Shown here in pieces: positions 20,193 to 32,817 of a DNA stretch of 64,000 nt (positions are counted from its first letter, which is position 1; the number at the start of each line of letters is the position of its first letter). The notes beneath the pieces are model-generated. The model was not told where the DNA came from. It saw nothing but the letters and a program-made list of their open reading frames with translations, and made no database searches. The stretch comes from Hypericum androsaemum. Lineage: Eukaryota > Streptophyta > Magnoliopsida > Malpighiales > Hypericaceae. Both the position numbers and the translations under genes were made by a program. The DNA is taken from NCBI GenBank assembly GCA_963995505.1, contig OZ023194.1, positions 10,040,428 to 10,104,427 of the forward strand, read 5' to 3'.

Positions 20193-22239
20193 ATGGCTTA
20201 CATTCCACCACACAAGAGGAGGAATTCACATGAGAATGCTAGCCCAGCACTGCCCCCAGAACTGCTCGTGCCTCGCTTTCGGAGAGGTCCGAGCATGAGA
20301 TCTCCTGTATCCAATGTTGTTAATAACATTGGAAAGATTGTGTATGCAGATAATGCAATATACAATTGGTCTGCCGTAGAATTGGGTTATGATGGCCACC
20401 TGCCATCTCATGTTCATCTTGAACCGGTCTCCGTGGAAGCTTTCGAGCTCAAACATAGAAGGAAACCGCTGATACTAGTAAACGAAAATCGTTCCCAAGG
20501 TTTTTACTTCACTGACTTCCTTCTTTTGTATGGTCCATTTCCTACTTTGGCTTACTTAATGTAGCTACTTCATTTCTCATTCAGACAATACAGCTGGAAC
20601 TCCATGGGCTAATATTGCAGAAATGGTGTTGCAAAATCTACGATCTTCGTTTGAGATTTTGAAGAATGAAATTGACAACAATGGTTCGGAGCTAACGAAG
20701 CCAACATTGGTAGCTCGATTCGGCAACATTCTCTTTCATCAGTATGTCTTCTTTCCTATAAATCAGTTGCACCGAACTAAGCCAAATTGTTCTCAACTCA
20801 ACAAGCTGTAATAAATCTGTTGCATCAGACTCTGTCAACTAGAAGCTTCATATTTTGACTTGAGCGATATTGTTTATGGCTTGAGTTCGAGTTTTTCAAG
20901 GATTGAACCCCGGTCCTGTTTATTTTTTCTCATAATCTATGCCACCCTATTCCACTTGAGCTAGGCCGGAAGGGCATCTATGGCTTGAGTTTCTTTTGTT
21001 AAAATTGGCTCTGGCTTTTTATCCTTTTAGAAATTCTCGAGTTTCGACTTATGAGTGTTGCTAGCTCAGATGTATTTGCTCAACTGCGAATAGGAAAAGT
21101 TCCGGTGGAACTGCTGTCAATGGTCCATTGGAGGAAGCCGAGTTGAGACAACAGATAAGAACATTCTATAAAAACATTACTTGGTCATATAAGCAAAATA
21201 TTGTGGACAAAGTTGTTCCAAATATTGGACTTCAGTTTGAGAATGAGAAGGAGACATACCATGTGCAGGTACATTCCTTGGTGGATTTAATGGTTTCCTG
21301 TCGGATTTTCTTCAGCTTTGGTTTCTAACTACTATGTTATCGTTTTCAACTCTGCAGTTGTCTGATAACACTCGTCCAGATTCAACCATTTCCTGCAAAT
21401 GCAATGTAGGAAATGACAAAAGCCTAATACTCTACAAGGCATGAATTTAATATAGTTTTTCTTGGATGTTTTTCTTATAACTTTATTTGAAAACTATTTT
21501 TCAATTCTGTTGTCGTTCATTCTAATGTCCTCTGATTTAACCTTGTAAAACTCATCTTTCAGGTTCAATTAAATCACGTGCGTCAGATGCTCTATGATTT
21601 TTCTTGCCTTGACAAGGATCTGGACTTGAGGATCATTCTAAGCAGGAAGAGGACCTTGAGGGACCTCTCTGTAAGGATTTTGCTCGCCTTTTACGGAACT
21701 AAATTGAGTTATTGATGGACTTACTAATTGTGCACATCATGACAGGAGGATGAGCTGAATAGCATAAGACATTTGATTAGTTGTGCAGTTGTAGATTCAA
21801 ATGTCAAGGGCGGGTTACGATGGCCCTTTGGAACGTCTTCCGGGGATAGGTTTGCAGTTGTAGGTGCTTGGCACTATAGAGCTAAAACATACAAAAACCA
21901 GTCGTTTCGTCTCGAAGTAGCGCATGCCGATTGGTTCGATTTTAGATTGGGAATTGGTGAAGTGACAATAGGAGTTGATCTCCGGCTGAAAAAAGTAGTT
22001 TCGCAACTGCAGGTAACTCACATTGATTTGCCATTTCATTCACCTGCTTTGATATGGCCTATGTTTACGATTTTCGCTTCGTGGTTTAGTACTCGTACTT
22101 CGTCCAATCCGCTGATCATGACCGATATATAAATTTGTAGGATCAGAATGCAACAGATGATACCGTCGCGGAGACGCTCAAAGACAACATCAAGTTGATA
22201 TGGGACAACTTCTTGTGCTGCGAGCAGTTTCTGAAGTAG
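20193..22239 (+). CDS. Gene X copy C, intact seven-exon gene, DUF7903-like, 397 aa
   Basis: Exons: 20193-20499, 20585-20741, 21094-21268, 21358-21438, 21563-21670, 21746-22012 and 22141-22239. Phases fit throughout and give 397 residues. The start is fixed by MAYIPPHKRRNSHENASPAL. Later blocks are DNTAGTPWANIAEM (exon 2), IVDKVVPNIGLQFENEKE (3), CKCNVGNDKSLILYK (4), CLDKDLDLRIILS (5), VKGGLRWPF and DWFDFRLGIGE (6) and LIWDNFLCCEQFLK (7). Intron 4 has a GC donor (aag|gcatga); the others are GT-AG. No signal peptide or membrane helix is seen. Function is unknown; the N-terminal third is polar and probably disordered. The gypsy LTR ends 204 bp upstream of the TATA box. Confidence 0.9.
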
Positions 22240-22534
22240 AAAACTTGTTGCTGGTTTTGTATCTTCTCTGTGTATGCTGGCAGAAGTAAAACTGAGAAAG
22301 TCGTCGTCAATTCCTGTTCCGCCTTTTTGTTCGAACTCATGTTTTCTGAATTATATGTGGATTTTGACTCTTTTTCTCTTCTGCAATGCCTATGGTAGTT
22401 TCATATTTTCTACGATAAAAAGTTCCTTCTTTAAATTTGCATGGAATTGGACAAAACCAAACAACAAAAACTTAAAAAACTCTGAAATAAAATACGAAAA
22501 CTTTAAAAAATATTATTAGAGCAGTCAAACAAAT

Positions 22535-23549
22535 GATAAATTCGCCTACGTCCACATGGACTCAAAATGAGTCAGTCATCCCCTGCCCGATAATCTCATC
22601 CACCAACCCAAACACCGGACTACCGACGACTATGTTCCTTCGTACCTGTCGTCCGCTCCTTTCCCGTCTGAGGCCAACCAAGAAGCGCTCCTCCTCCTCC
22701 TCTCCCACGATGAATCAAAACGACGCCGGTGCGGACGCCCCCATCGACCTCGACGCCCTGTTCGAGGCCAAGCACGCCCTGAGATCCAAAGTCAGGAAGG
22801 CCCTCAAAAGCATGGACCCCACCGTTCGTTGTGGAAACCTCGTTATTCTTGATTCTTGTGACTTTGTATATAGATGGAAAGAAAATGAAAATTCCCTGAA
22901 TTATCTCTCAATTTTGACCAGGCCATCATTTAATTTACAATTAATGCAACACAAAGGTGATAATAGACAAAGGTCGACGGGTTCTCGAAGCTATGGAGGC
23001 TTCAGGAGCTAACGACGAGGAGCCTCATCGCGCGTATTCTGATCGGCGCCGCCAAGTCGAGGAGCCCCGCCGTTGAGGAGCTGGTGGCTCTCCTCCTCGA
23101 TGACGACAAGAACGTGGCCGGTAGGGCAGGGTGTAGTTCCGGTGCTCTTCTGGGCGACGGACTCGCTGGAGCCGGTAGCGGCCAAGGAGCGGATCTATGT
23201 TTATTGCTATTTAGTTAGTTTAATGTTTTTATTTTGATGAGATTTTTTTTTCCTTGCGGAAAGCATAAATATGGCAGTTGCTGGGTTTAGGAGGAAGAAG
23301 AAGAAGAAGAAGAAGAAGAGAGGGGAAAAGGAGGGGAGAAGGTAGATAGGCCACCTCAGCAAAATTTGCTGATGTGGCTCGTTCACGTGGCCGGGCAGAG
23401 TTCGGGCACGACAGGCTTGGTCTGGGCAGTTGCCCGTGAACCTAAGTGATGTAAATTAGGTGAGATTTAACTCGATTGATGAATTTTTTACCACAGGATA
23501 CTAAAGTAATTTTTGGCGATACTACAAGGTACTAAAATGGACTTTTCCC
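22535..23549. mobile_element. Second copy of the gene-fragment-carrying insertion
   Basis: Same content as 906-1920. It sits about 300 bp downstream of gene X copy C and is absent downstream of copies E and F. Confidence 0.5.
22632..22830 (+). pseudogene. 5FCL: 5-FCL first-exon fragment, second copy
   Basis: Identical to 1003-1201, including the MFLRTCRPLLSRLRP presequence and the FEAKHALRSKVRKALKSMDP block. No further exons follow. Confidence 0.6.
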
Positions 23550-24344
23550 TAAATAAATCTGTTCAATGTATCATAAATGAAATTCTTTAGATTGTGTAGG
23601 GAGAAAAAACTCGAAAATAAGTAAGAAATATCGATAAAGAACAATAGTAATTTATTGAGATGATTGATCGAAATAGATTTTGGGAGTGCATATAGCCTAA
23701 GACGTTGTTTGATTAATTAATAAGATAAAAATAAATAATACAAAAGATAAGGGAACACGCTGTAACAAATATCTTATAGATAAATTATATCTTAACAAAT
23801 TATAACAAATATCCTAACATATAAATAATAATCTCACAATAGAATTCGGTGTGATGCAGATTTTCTGATCCAACATAAACTAATTGTATATCGATTGGTT
23901 TTTAAATGTGACTTTAAACCGCAAGTATAAAGTTAGATTATAATTTATCTTATTTATAAAGTGTGACTATTACGGATTGTTAATAACAAGGTTTTTTTTA
24001 AAAAATATCCGGAAGTCGACTCGAGATTTCCTCCATCCTCTGGGTCGACCAGCTGACTGCCTCTAAGATCAGACATTTATTTTATATTTTTTACAATTTT
24101 AAAATAATAATGAACTAAATACTGAAATATATGTTTCAAAATTTATATTATGACTAATTTATCTAGTCTACTTGTTGATTTAGTTTATTTTGTATTGATT
24201 TAGTGAAATCGAACTTCTAAAGCAATTTTATATTTAATTTTTTTGTAAATTTCTAACAAATACTACTTAGACTAGGTGTTCGAATAAAAAAATCTGGTGA
24301 AATCATATATCTGACCGAATTTCAGGTTTACAAGGTTTTCGTAC
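23550..24344. other. AT-rich gene-free stretch
   Basis: Duplicate of 1921-2715, with the same decayed gene X 3' flank and gene Y upstream sequence. Confidence 0.6.
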
Positions 24345-24534
24345 CTTTCGATTGCCCTTAAACAACCATCAAAACCCATTACTCTCCTCTCAGTATTCTC
24401 TTCAAAGCAGTCCAATTCCACCGGTGGGGAGCTCAAAGTTTCCAGCTTTGAAGTGGGTGAGGACCCAAGTGAAGATGGGAACTTGTGTGTTCAAGTGGCT
24501 CCCCTGTCGTTCCCTTGTCTGTCCTGTCGCCCAC
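24345..24534 (+). pseudogene. Gene Y exon-1 fragment (copy 5)
   Basis: Duplicate of 2716-2905, with the same missing start and the same direct fusion to gypsy sequence after gtcgcccac. Confidence 0.8.
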
Positions 24535-25236
24535 GGGGGAATTAGAAAAGGGTATTAGGGATTTCCAAGCCAAATTGGGGAAGACCGTTGCTGGGCTCAG
24601 TGACGTGGCAAGTGAAGCTGACGCGGGAACAACGGATTGGTCGAAGGGCTCGCAGGGACCAGTGATAGCGCAAGTGACCACTTTAAAGGGCACGCGGATG
24701 CGGAGGAAACAAAGCCCTTTTTACTGGCTGTGTGTAAAAAGGGTTTTAAAATATAAGGGAGGGTATTTTAGTCATTTCATATGGGACATCGTTGGAGAAA
24801 AATCCCGATTCTGGCTTCAGGGGCTCCAGAGTACACTTTTACCAAATTATGAGGAATTTTTAATCGATTTTCGAAATACAAGGAGGTGAGCACCGAATAG
24901 ACCAAACACCAGGGGGTTATGCGGAGGAAACGATGCCGTTTCGTGGAGTGGAAACAGACCCTGGTCCAGTCAGCCAATAGACGTTTGACACATGTGCGCA
25001 GCGGGGAACTAAGTAGTAATTAGGCAAGTATCACTTTTGAAATTAGCCTATCCGTACTCTACTTTATTAGCTGGCCTAAAGAACTTCGTCTCCAAGTTTT
25101 CCTTTTGCTGAAGTACGAAGATGCTGCCATCATTGTGTTTCTTCTTTCGACCTCAAGAAGCATCCTTGGTTCACCAAGCGGCCTTGGAAATGTGATCCTT
25201 CGGATCTTTTGGGGTCCCTGGAATCCACTAGTATCA
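24535..25236 (+). mobile_element. Ty3/gypsy 3' end with LTR fragment
   Basis: Duplicate of 2906-3606, with several substitutions (for example gatagcgc for gacagcgc near 24665). It ends ccactagtatca, 222 bp before the gene X copy D TATA box. Confidence 0.65.
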
Positions 25237-25457
25237 ACTTTTCTTATTAAAAAAAAAGCTTATTTAAACTAAAACACTTTTTAAGTTAAGTAATTTGGAG
25301 TGAAGTAACAATATTTTTGCTAATCGGAACAGGAAAACCCTTCCAACATCCTAGCCTAGTGGAGTATCTTCCTCGTCCTTCGTCACTCACTTCGCGATCA
25401 CCAATAGGTTGGTTGGTTATGCTTCAGAAAGAAATACAAGACTTAAAGGTTGGTCCC

Positions 25458-25465
25458 TATATAAA
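25458..25465 (+). promoter_or_regulatory. TATA box of gene X copy D
   Basis: TATATAAA in the same context as the other copies, 422 bp upstream of the ATG. Confidence 0.6.
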
Positions 25466-25879
25466 GTTGATGTCTTTATTACCTTTTGTTCTCCTCTGTT
25501 TCGGCGTTTAGAACACTATTTAGATGCAAAAACAGTAGCTTGAAAAAATTTTCTGGGTGTGAATCAAAATGGCTGAAATAACTCCAATTTAGTGAATTTA
25601 GGTTTATTTGAGCTGAACTATTATATATTATCTGGGTACCTTATTTGATTTTCGTTTGGAAGTTCCAATTTCTATATCATTTGGCATTTTAATATTTGGT
25701 CGTCTTTCCTTTTCTTCCAATTTGTTCTCATTCTGAGCGTTGACTTATTGAGTTTTTCTTCTAATGTAGGATGGCTGTTAAAGATGTCGTTTTGCTTTAC
25801 TAATGTTGTTTCATAGTTTTGTATTCGTTTCTCCTTTATCCAGTGCGCGATAAGGTAACTCAAGGTTGCTTTTAGATTG

Positions 25880-27335
25880 ATGGCTTACATTCCACCACAC
25901 AAGAGGAGGAATTCACAAGAGAATGCTAGCCCTGCACTGCCCCCGGATCATGCAATGAGATCTCCTATTGCGTATGCAGATCATGCAATAAACACTTGGT
26001 CTGCCGTAGAATTGGGTTATGACGGCCACCTGCCATCTCATGTTCATCTTGAACCGGTCTCGGTGGAAGCTTTTGAGCGCAGAAATGGAAGGAAACCACT
26101 GATACTAGTAAACAAAAATCGTTCTGAAGGTTTTTACTCCACTAACTATCTTCTTTTGTACGGTCCATTTCCTAGTTTTGCTTACTTAATATTAGCTACT
26201 TCATTCCTCATTCAGACAATACAGCTGGAACTCCATGGGCTAATATTGCAGAAATGGTGATGCAAAATCTACGATCTTCGTTTGAGATTTTGAAGAATGA
26301 AATTGACAACAATGGTTCGGAGCTAATCAAGCCAACATTGGTAGCTCGATTCGGCAACATTCTCTTTCATCCGAATGTCTTCTTTTCCTATAAATCAATT
26401 GCACCCAACTAAGCCAAATTGTTCTCAACTCAACAAGCTGTAATAAATCTTTTGCATCAGACTCTGTCAACTAGAAGCTTCATTTTTTGATTTGAGCGAT
26501 ATTGTTTATGGCTTGAGTTCGAGTTTTTCAAGGATTGAACCCCGCTCCTGTTTATCTTTTCTCATAATCTATGCCACCCTATTCCACTTGAGCTAGGCCT
26601 GAAGGGCATCTATGGCTTGAGTTTCTTTTGTGAAAATTTGCTCTGGCTTTTTATCTTTTTAGAAATTCTCGAGTTTCGACTTACGAGTGTTGCTAGTAGT
26701 TCAGATGTAGTTGCTTAATTGCGAATAGGAAAAGTTCCGCTGAGCCTGCTGTCGATGGACCATTGGAGGAAGCTGAGTTGAGACGACAGCTAAGAACATT
26801 CTCTGCAGAAGTCACTTCTTCATATATGCAAAATATTGTGGACAAAGTTGTTCCAAATATTGGAGTTGAGTTTGAGAATGAGAAAGACATATACTATGTG
26901 CTGGTACATTCTTTGGTGGATTTAATGGTTTCCTGTCAGATTTTCTTCGGCTTCGGTTTCTAACTACTATGTTATCGATTTCAACTCTGCAGTTGTTTGA
27001 TAAAACTCGTCCCGATTCAGCCCTTTCCTGCAAATTCAATGTAACGAATGACAAAAGCCTAATACTCAACAAGGCATGGATTTAATCTGGTTTTTCTTGG
27101 ATGTTTTTCTTCCAGTTGAAACACAGCAATGGATTCGTTCTTATAACTTTATCGGAAAATTATTTTTCGATTCTGCTGTCGATTCTTCCATTTGTTGTGA
27201 GAACTTTATGTAAAACTCATCTTTCAGGTTCAATTACAAATCGTGCGTCAGATGCTCTATGATTTTTCTTGCCTTGACAAGGATCTGGACTTGAGGATCA
27301 TGCTTAGCAGGAAGAGGACCTTGAGAGGCCTCTCT
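25880..27335 (+). pseudogene. Gene X copy D, exons 1-5 only, two mutated splice donors
   Basis: Exons by alignment: 25880-26129, 26216-26372, 26729-26903, 26993-27073 and 27228-27335. Exon 1 carries two in-frame losses (after PALPP and after MRSP). The intron-2 donor is ga instead of gt (catcc|gaatgtc at 26373), and the intron-5 donor is ct instead of gt (27336). After the intron-5 acceptor (gacag, 27433) the sequence jumps to the 6735-7471 repeat, so exons 6 and 7 are missing. Exon reading frames remain open, which suggests recent decay. Confidence 0.9.
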
Positions 27336-27433
27336 CTAAGTAAGCTGAATTCAGTTAATGTACTCGATGTTTAAGGATTTTGGTCGCCGTAATTGAATTA
27401 TTGATGGACTTACTAATTGTGGACATCATGACA

Positions 27434-28170
27434 GGTGGATATTTAATTTTTCATTAATAGAAAAATCTCAGTCTAAGAATTTGTCTAGGTTAGACAGTAA
27501 AAGTCATTAGCCTATATATAATAGCTCTTTTGAAAACTAACACAGCCAAATGGAAGCCAGTGACCCCTTCGGGGGAGGAATAATCGAACAGGAGCGAAGG
27601 CGAATTTAGGTTGGAGAACATGGTGGAGTAGGACGGCAGCTGGAACCTGCGGCACCGACACCGGTGCCACCACTGACAGAATCGACGATGAGAAGGATGA
27701 GGTGGCAGGAGAGGAGACGGGAGTAGGTGACCAGTAGGCAGGCTGCCGCCACAACGACAACCATGGCGATGAGCGACAGGCTAAAGTCCACGCCCAAGAT
27801 GCCAGCGTTGCTTGGCGGTGGAGCAGACTGATTGGCAGATGACGAGGACGTTGTCGGCATGGTCGTGAACGTGGGTCTTATGGATGGAGACGGTGATGGG
27901 GCCCACAAGGAAGATGAAGAAGGAGAAGGAAAGTGAGCTCCGGCCATCACCCATATATATATATATATTATATTCCATTTTCGTCTATTTAAATCGATGC
28001 ATGATCCTCAGTAGAAATTCTGCGGGTAATAGAGTATTCATCCATAGGATGCCATTGAACCCACCAGAGAAACTTGAGATATCGTATAAGATGATACATA
28101 AGCAATTTTTAGTACGTAGTATTTTCCATTCACGATCAACAAAGCACAAGGACAAACAATAGAAAACACC
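27434..28170. repeat. Duplicated 0.74-kb block (partner 6735-7471)
   Basis: It begins exactly where gene X copy D ends. The junction ggtgg|atatttaatt marks the rearrangement breakpoint. Confidence 0.85.
27606..27947 (-). pseudogene. Ser/Pro-rich single-span protein fragment, second copy
   Basis: The minus-strand frame begins MAGAHFPSPSSSSLWAPSPS and has the same hydrophobic helix (DFSLSLIAMVVVVAAACLLV). It ends after about 113 residues in a frame different from the 6785-7243 copy. It has no RING or other domain. The long Ser/Thr/Pro region and single helix are all that can be said. Confidence 0.4.
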
Positions 28171-28439
28171 AATATTGATTTTGCTGATAAAGTTGGAATG
28201 TTTACAAAAAATATCGTGTATAAAGAAGTTCTTATGGCTTCATAGGTAAATAAAAAAAAATAGTGTAATAAAATATGCAAGAGAGCATCTTATTCATTTA
28301 CAGCTTAAAAAAAATCAATAAATGTAATATTTTGTGGATTTTGAAACAGAACAGTACTCGCACCACGTGTGCATCTTTGCTAGTGGATAATAAAGCAAAC
28401 CTCCTTTTTACATGGTTTGGTGTCATACCGTATAAATGT

Positions 28440-29195
28440 CAAAACTACCATTAAACTCTAAATTCCCAACCCCAAAATCCCAAATCCCAACCCCAAACCT
28501 AGACCCAGAAACCCAAACCCCCTAACTCCTAAACCCCAACCCTAAACCCTAAATCCCTAAACTTCAAACCCGAAATCTCAAATCCTAAAACAAGCCCCAA
28601 ACCATAAACCCCTAAACCCTAAAACAAACCCAAAATCCCAAACCCGAAATTTGAACCCGAAACCTAAAACTCCAAACCACAAACCCTAAACCCCAACCCA
28701 AACCCCAAAACTGACCCTAAAATCATAAACCATAAACCCTAAATCTCAAACCCCAAGCCCGAAACCCGAAACCCCAAACCCCAAATTCTAAACTCCAAAC
28801 CGTAAAACAAACCCCAAACCCCAAACTTCAAACTCCCAAAGCTCCAAACCCCAAACCCAAACCCAAAATCCAAACTCGAAACCCAAACCCCAAACCTCAA
28901 ACCTGAAACTTTAAACCTTAAACCCCAACCCTAAACCTCCAAACCCAAAACCAAAAAACTCTAAACCCTAAATCATAAATCTCAAACCATAAACCCAGAA
29001 CCCCAAGCCCCAAGCCCCAAACTCCTAGCCCCTAAACCCCCCAAACCCTAAATCCCAAACCCAAATCCTAAATCCCAATCCCAAACCCAAACCCTAAACT
29101 CTAAACCCCGAACCCCAACCCGAACTCGAACCCCCTAACTCCCAAACCCCAAACCCTAAAACGCAAAACCCAAAATCCTAAACCCTAAATGACTG
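28440..29195. repeat. Degenerate telomere-like (CCCTAAA)n block
   Basis: About 750 bp of variants of the plant telomere unit, such as aaccctaaacccc, aaaccccaaacc and aatcccaaaccc, all in one orientation. Perfect CCCTAAA units are scattered and outnumbered by CCCCAAA and CCAAAC variants. It is an interstitial block, not a chromosome end, since gene X copy E follows. Confidence 0.9.
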
Positions 29196-30335
29196 TCTGA
29201 CCTATGGGAACCAGCAGATTAGGTTATAGAGTTATCGGATTCTCCTCTGGTCTATTGATCGGGGGACCCCACCCCTTCCACTGTCCAGGATGTGGGATCA
29301 GCGGGGTAGGTCGTAAGAATTTTATTTTACTCTTTTTCTTTTATTTGTGAAGCTCTTTTTTCCAAAAAAAAAACTAACCCTAAACTTTTGCGGGTTTTGA
29401 AACAGAATGGCACCCTCATCGCGCGTGTGTCTTGGCTAGTAAACATAAAAGCTAAGATCTTTACATTAGTAAAGCAAAATGAGATATTTAACAGCCATCC
29501 TACATTAAACATGATACAAGCAAGATATTGATCCGGGGGAAGAAGAATATAGTAAACATATTGGGCCGACTAATCCAATTCGAGCCGGGTAGGACCTTTG
29601 GAAGGTGACAAAGATCTCCCAAAAAGTATTTTAACACTGATGTGTATCCAAGAAATCGATAAAGATGGAACAAGTTGATGCCTTTATCTTTTATAAAGAA
29701 ACAAATTGATGCCTTTGTCTTTTATAAAGGCATGAAATTGATGCCAAAACAAAGAAGAACAAAAGATAAAGGCATCAACGTTCCAGAGATTGACCATAAA
29801 AAAAACGTTCTAGAGATAAAGGCATCAATTTGTTGGAGAGGTGGAATAGTCGTTTCAAATATAAAATAAATTAGAAATTGATTGATGAAGTTAGAGAGAT
29901 TTGACGGTAAAATTTTACCAAATTGTAGAGACATTTTAATCTATTTTAAAAATACAGGAGTCTATGAAACCCAAAAATCTGGAGGATAATTTACCCATCT
30001 TTAAAAGATCATAAATGTCTACCAACCAAAACATAGTTAATTGAATTTTGCTCTAATTCGAGAAGTCTTACTTAATCTAAAACACTTCGATTAATTTAAA
30101 TAATTTGGAGTGAAGTTAATAATATTTTTGCTAATTGGAAGAGGAAAACCCTTCCGACATCCAAGTGGAGTACCTTCCTCGTCCACTGTCTCCTCTTCCA
30201 CACTCACTTCGCGATCACTATATATTACTTGACAAAGCTCAGCGTTGACATTGTCACTCACCTCTAAACTCGTGTCATAAAACTCAAGGTTGGTTCTGCT
30301 TCAGAAAGGGAAAAAAAGACTCAAAGGTTGGTTTC
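29196..30335. other. Gene-free stretch upstream of gene X copy E
   Basis: Positions 29675-29845 contain three copies of a motif around ttgatgcctttatcttttataaag in both orientations, able to form hairpins. From about 30090 the sequence is gene X promoter in its LTR-free form (cttacttaatctaaaacactt continuous with unique DNA). No gene. Confidence 0.6.
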
Positions 30336-30343
30336 TATATAAA
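30336..30343 (+). promoter_or_regulatory. TATA box of gene X copy E
   Basis: TATATAAA (tttctatataaagttgatgtc), 435 bp before the ATG. This is the only full gene X promoter here without the gypsy LTR upstream. Confidence 0.7.
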
Positions 30344-30770
30344 GTTGATGTCTTTATCCTTTGTTCTTCTCTGTTTGGGCGTTTAGAATACTATTTAGAT
30401 GCAAGTTTTTTATATAAAAAACTAGCTTGAGAAGATTTCTGGGTCTGAATCAAAATGACTGGAACGACTACAATTTAGTGAATTTAGGTTATTTTAGCTG
30501 AACTACTATCTGGGTACCTTGTTGATTTTGGTTTGGAAGTTCCAATTTGTGTATCACTTGGCATTTTACTTATTTGGTCGTCTTACCTTTTCTTCCAATT
30601 TGTTCTCATTCTGACCAAAATCTTATATTATGTTTCATTGTGTGTGAGGTCTAATGTAGGATGGCTGTTAAAGATGTCATTTTTGCTTTACTAATGTTGC
30701 TTCATAGTTTTGTATTCGTTTCTCCTTGATCCAGTGCGCGATCAGGTAACTCAAGGTTGCTTTTAGATTG

Positions 30771-32817
30771 ATGGCTTACATTCCACCACACAAGAGGAGG
30801 AATTCGCAGGAGAATGCTAGCCCAGCACTGCCCCCAGAACTGCTCGTGCCTTGCTTTCGGAGAGGTTCGACTTCAAGCACGAGATCTCCTGTATCCAATG
30901 TTAATAACATTGGAAAGATTGCGTATGCAGATCGTGCAATAAACACTTGGTCTGCCATAGAATTGGGTTATGATGGCCACCTGCCATCTCATGTTCATCT
31001 TGAACCGGTCTCGGTGGAAGCTTTCGAGCTCAAACATAGAAGGAAACCGCTGATACTAGTAAACGAAAATTGTTCCCAAGGTTTTTTACTTAACTAACTG
31101 CCCTCTTTCGTATGGTCCATTTCCTACTTTGGCTTACTTAATGTAGCTACTCCATTTCTCATTCAGACAATACTGCTGGAACTCCATGGGCTAATGTTGC
31201 AGAATTGGTGTTGCGAAATCTACGATCTTCGTTTGAGATTTTGAAGAATGAAATTGACAACAATGGTTCGGAGCTAATCAAGCCAACATTGGTAGCTCGA
31301 TTCGGCAACATTCTCTTTCATCCGTATGTCTTCTTTCCTATAAATCAATTGCACCGAACTAAGCCAAATTGTTCTCAACTCAACAAGCTGTAATAAATCT
31401 GTTGCATCAGACTCTGTCAACTGGAAGCTTCATTTTTTGACTTGAGCGATATTGTTTATGGCTTGAGTTCGAGTTTTTCAAGGATTGAACCCCGGTCCTG
31501 TTTATTTTTTCTCATAATCTATGCCACACTATTCCACTTGAGCTAGGCCTGAAGGGCATCTATGGCTTGAGTTTCTTTTGTGAAAATTGGCTCTGGCTTT
31601 TTATCTTTTTAGAAATTCTCGAGTTTCGACTTACGAGTGTTGCTAGCTCAGATGTATTTGCTTAATTTCGAATAGGAAAAGTTCCGCTGGGACTGCTGTC
31701 AATGGTCCATTGGAGGAAGCTGAGTTGAGACGACAGATGAGAACATTCTCTGCAGACATCACTTCTTCATATGTCCAAAATATTGTGGACAAAGTTGTTC
31801 CAAATATTGGACTTGAGTTTGAGAATGAGAAAGACATATACTATGTGCTGGTACATTCTTTGCTGGATCTAATGGTTTCCTGTCAGATTTTCTTCTGCTT
31901 CGGTTTCTAACTACTATGTTATCGATTTCAACTCTGCAGTTGTTTGATATAACTCGTCCCGATTCAGCCCTTTCCTGCAAATGCAATGTAACGAATGACA
32001 AAAGCCTAATACTCAACAAGGCATGGATTTAATCTGGTTTTTCTTGGATGTTTTTCTTCCAGTTGAAACACAGCAATGGATGCGTTCTTATAACTTTATC
32101 GGAAAATTATTTTTCGATTCTGCTGTCGATTCTTCCATTTGTTGTGAGAACTTTATGTAAAACTCATCTTTCAGGTTCAATTACAAATCGTGCGTCATAT
32201 GCTCTATGATTTTTCTTGCCTTGACAAGGATCTGGACTTGAGGATCATGCTAAGCAGGAAGAGGACCTTGAGAGGCCTCTCTGTAAGTAAGCTGAATTCA
32301 GTTAATGTACTCGATGTTTAAGGATTTTGGTCGCCGTAATTGAATTATTGATGGACTTACTAATTGTGGACATCATGACAGGAGGATGAGCTGAATAGCA
32401 TAAGACATTTGATCAGTTGTGCAGTTCTAGATTCAAATGTCAAGGGCGGGTTACGATGGCCCTTTGAAACATCTTCTGGGGATAGATTTGAAGTAATAGG
32501 TTCTTGGCACCATAGGGCTAAAACATACAAAAACCAGTTGTTTCGTCTCGAAGTAATGGAAGCTGACTGGTTGGATTTTAGATTGGGAATTCGTGAAGGG
32601 ATAAAAAGAGTTGATCTCCAGCTGAAAAAAGTAGTCTCACAACTGCAGGTAACTCGCATTGATTTACCAACCGTGCTTCGTCCAATCCGCTGATCATGAT
32701 CGATATATAAATTTGTAGGAGCAGAACGCAACAGATGATACCATCCTCGAGACGCTCAAAGACAATGTCAAGATGATATGGGACAATTTCTTGTGCTGCG
32801 AGCCGTTCTTGAAGTAG
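30771..32817 (+). CDS. Gene X copy E, intact seven-exon gene, DUF7903-like, 398 aa
   Basis: Exons: 30771-31080, 31167-31323, 31676-31850, 31940-32020, 32175-32282, 32382-32648 and 32719-32817. All phases agree and no stop is seen. Exon 1 is the longest of the set (ELLVPCFRRGSTSSTRSPVS is complete). Intron 4 again uses a GC donor (aag|gcatgg). Differences from copy C are spread through all exons, for example SADITSSYVQNIVDKVVPNI in exon 3 and VMEADWLDFRLGIREG in exon 6. It lies about 2.1 kb upstream of a broken gene Y. Function is unknown. Confidence 0.9.

Larger units (their letters stand above)
21630..25879 (+). repeat. Right member of the 4.25-kb duplication
   Basis: Partner of 1-4249. Its left side is continuous with the rest of gene X copy C, which shows that the window edge, not a breakpoint, limits the match on the left. 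On the right, similarity drops inside exon 1 of copies B and D, where different deletions follow. Confidence 0.9.

Noticed and set aside
20890..20985. Possible tRNA-derived SINE in gene X intron 2 (attgaaccccggtcctg ... cttgagctaggcc)
   Set aside because: It resembles part of a tRNA arm, but I could not find A and B boxes or a tail. It is shared by copies C-F, so it was simply inherited with the intron.
28440..29195. True chromosome end
   Set aside because: Units are degenerate and the block is followed by 35 kb of genes and transposons.
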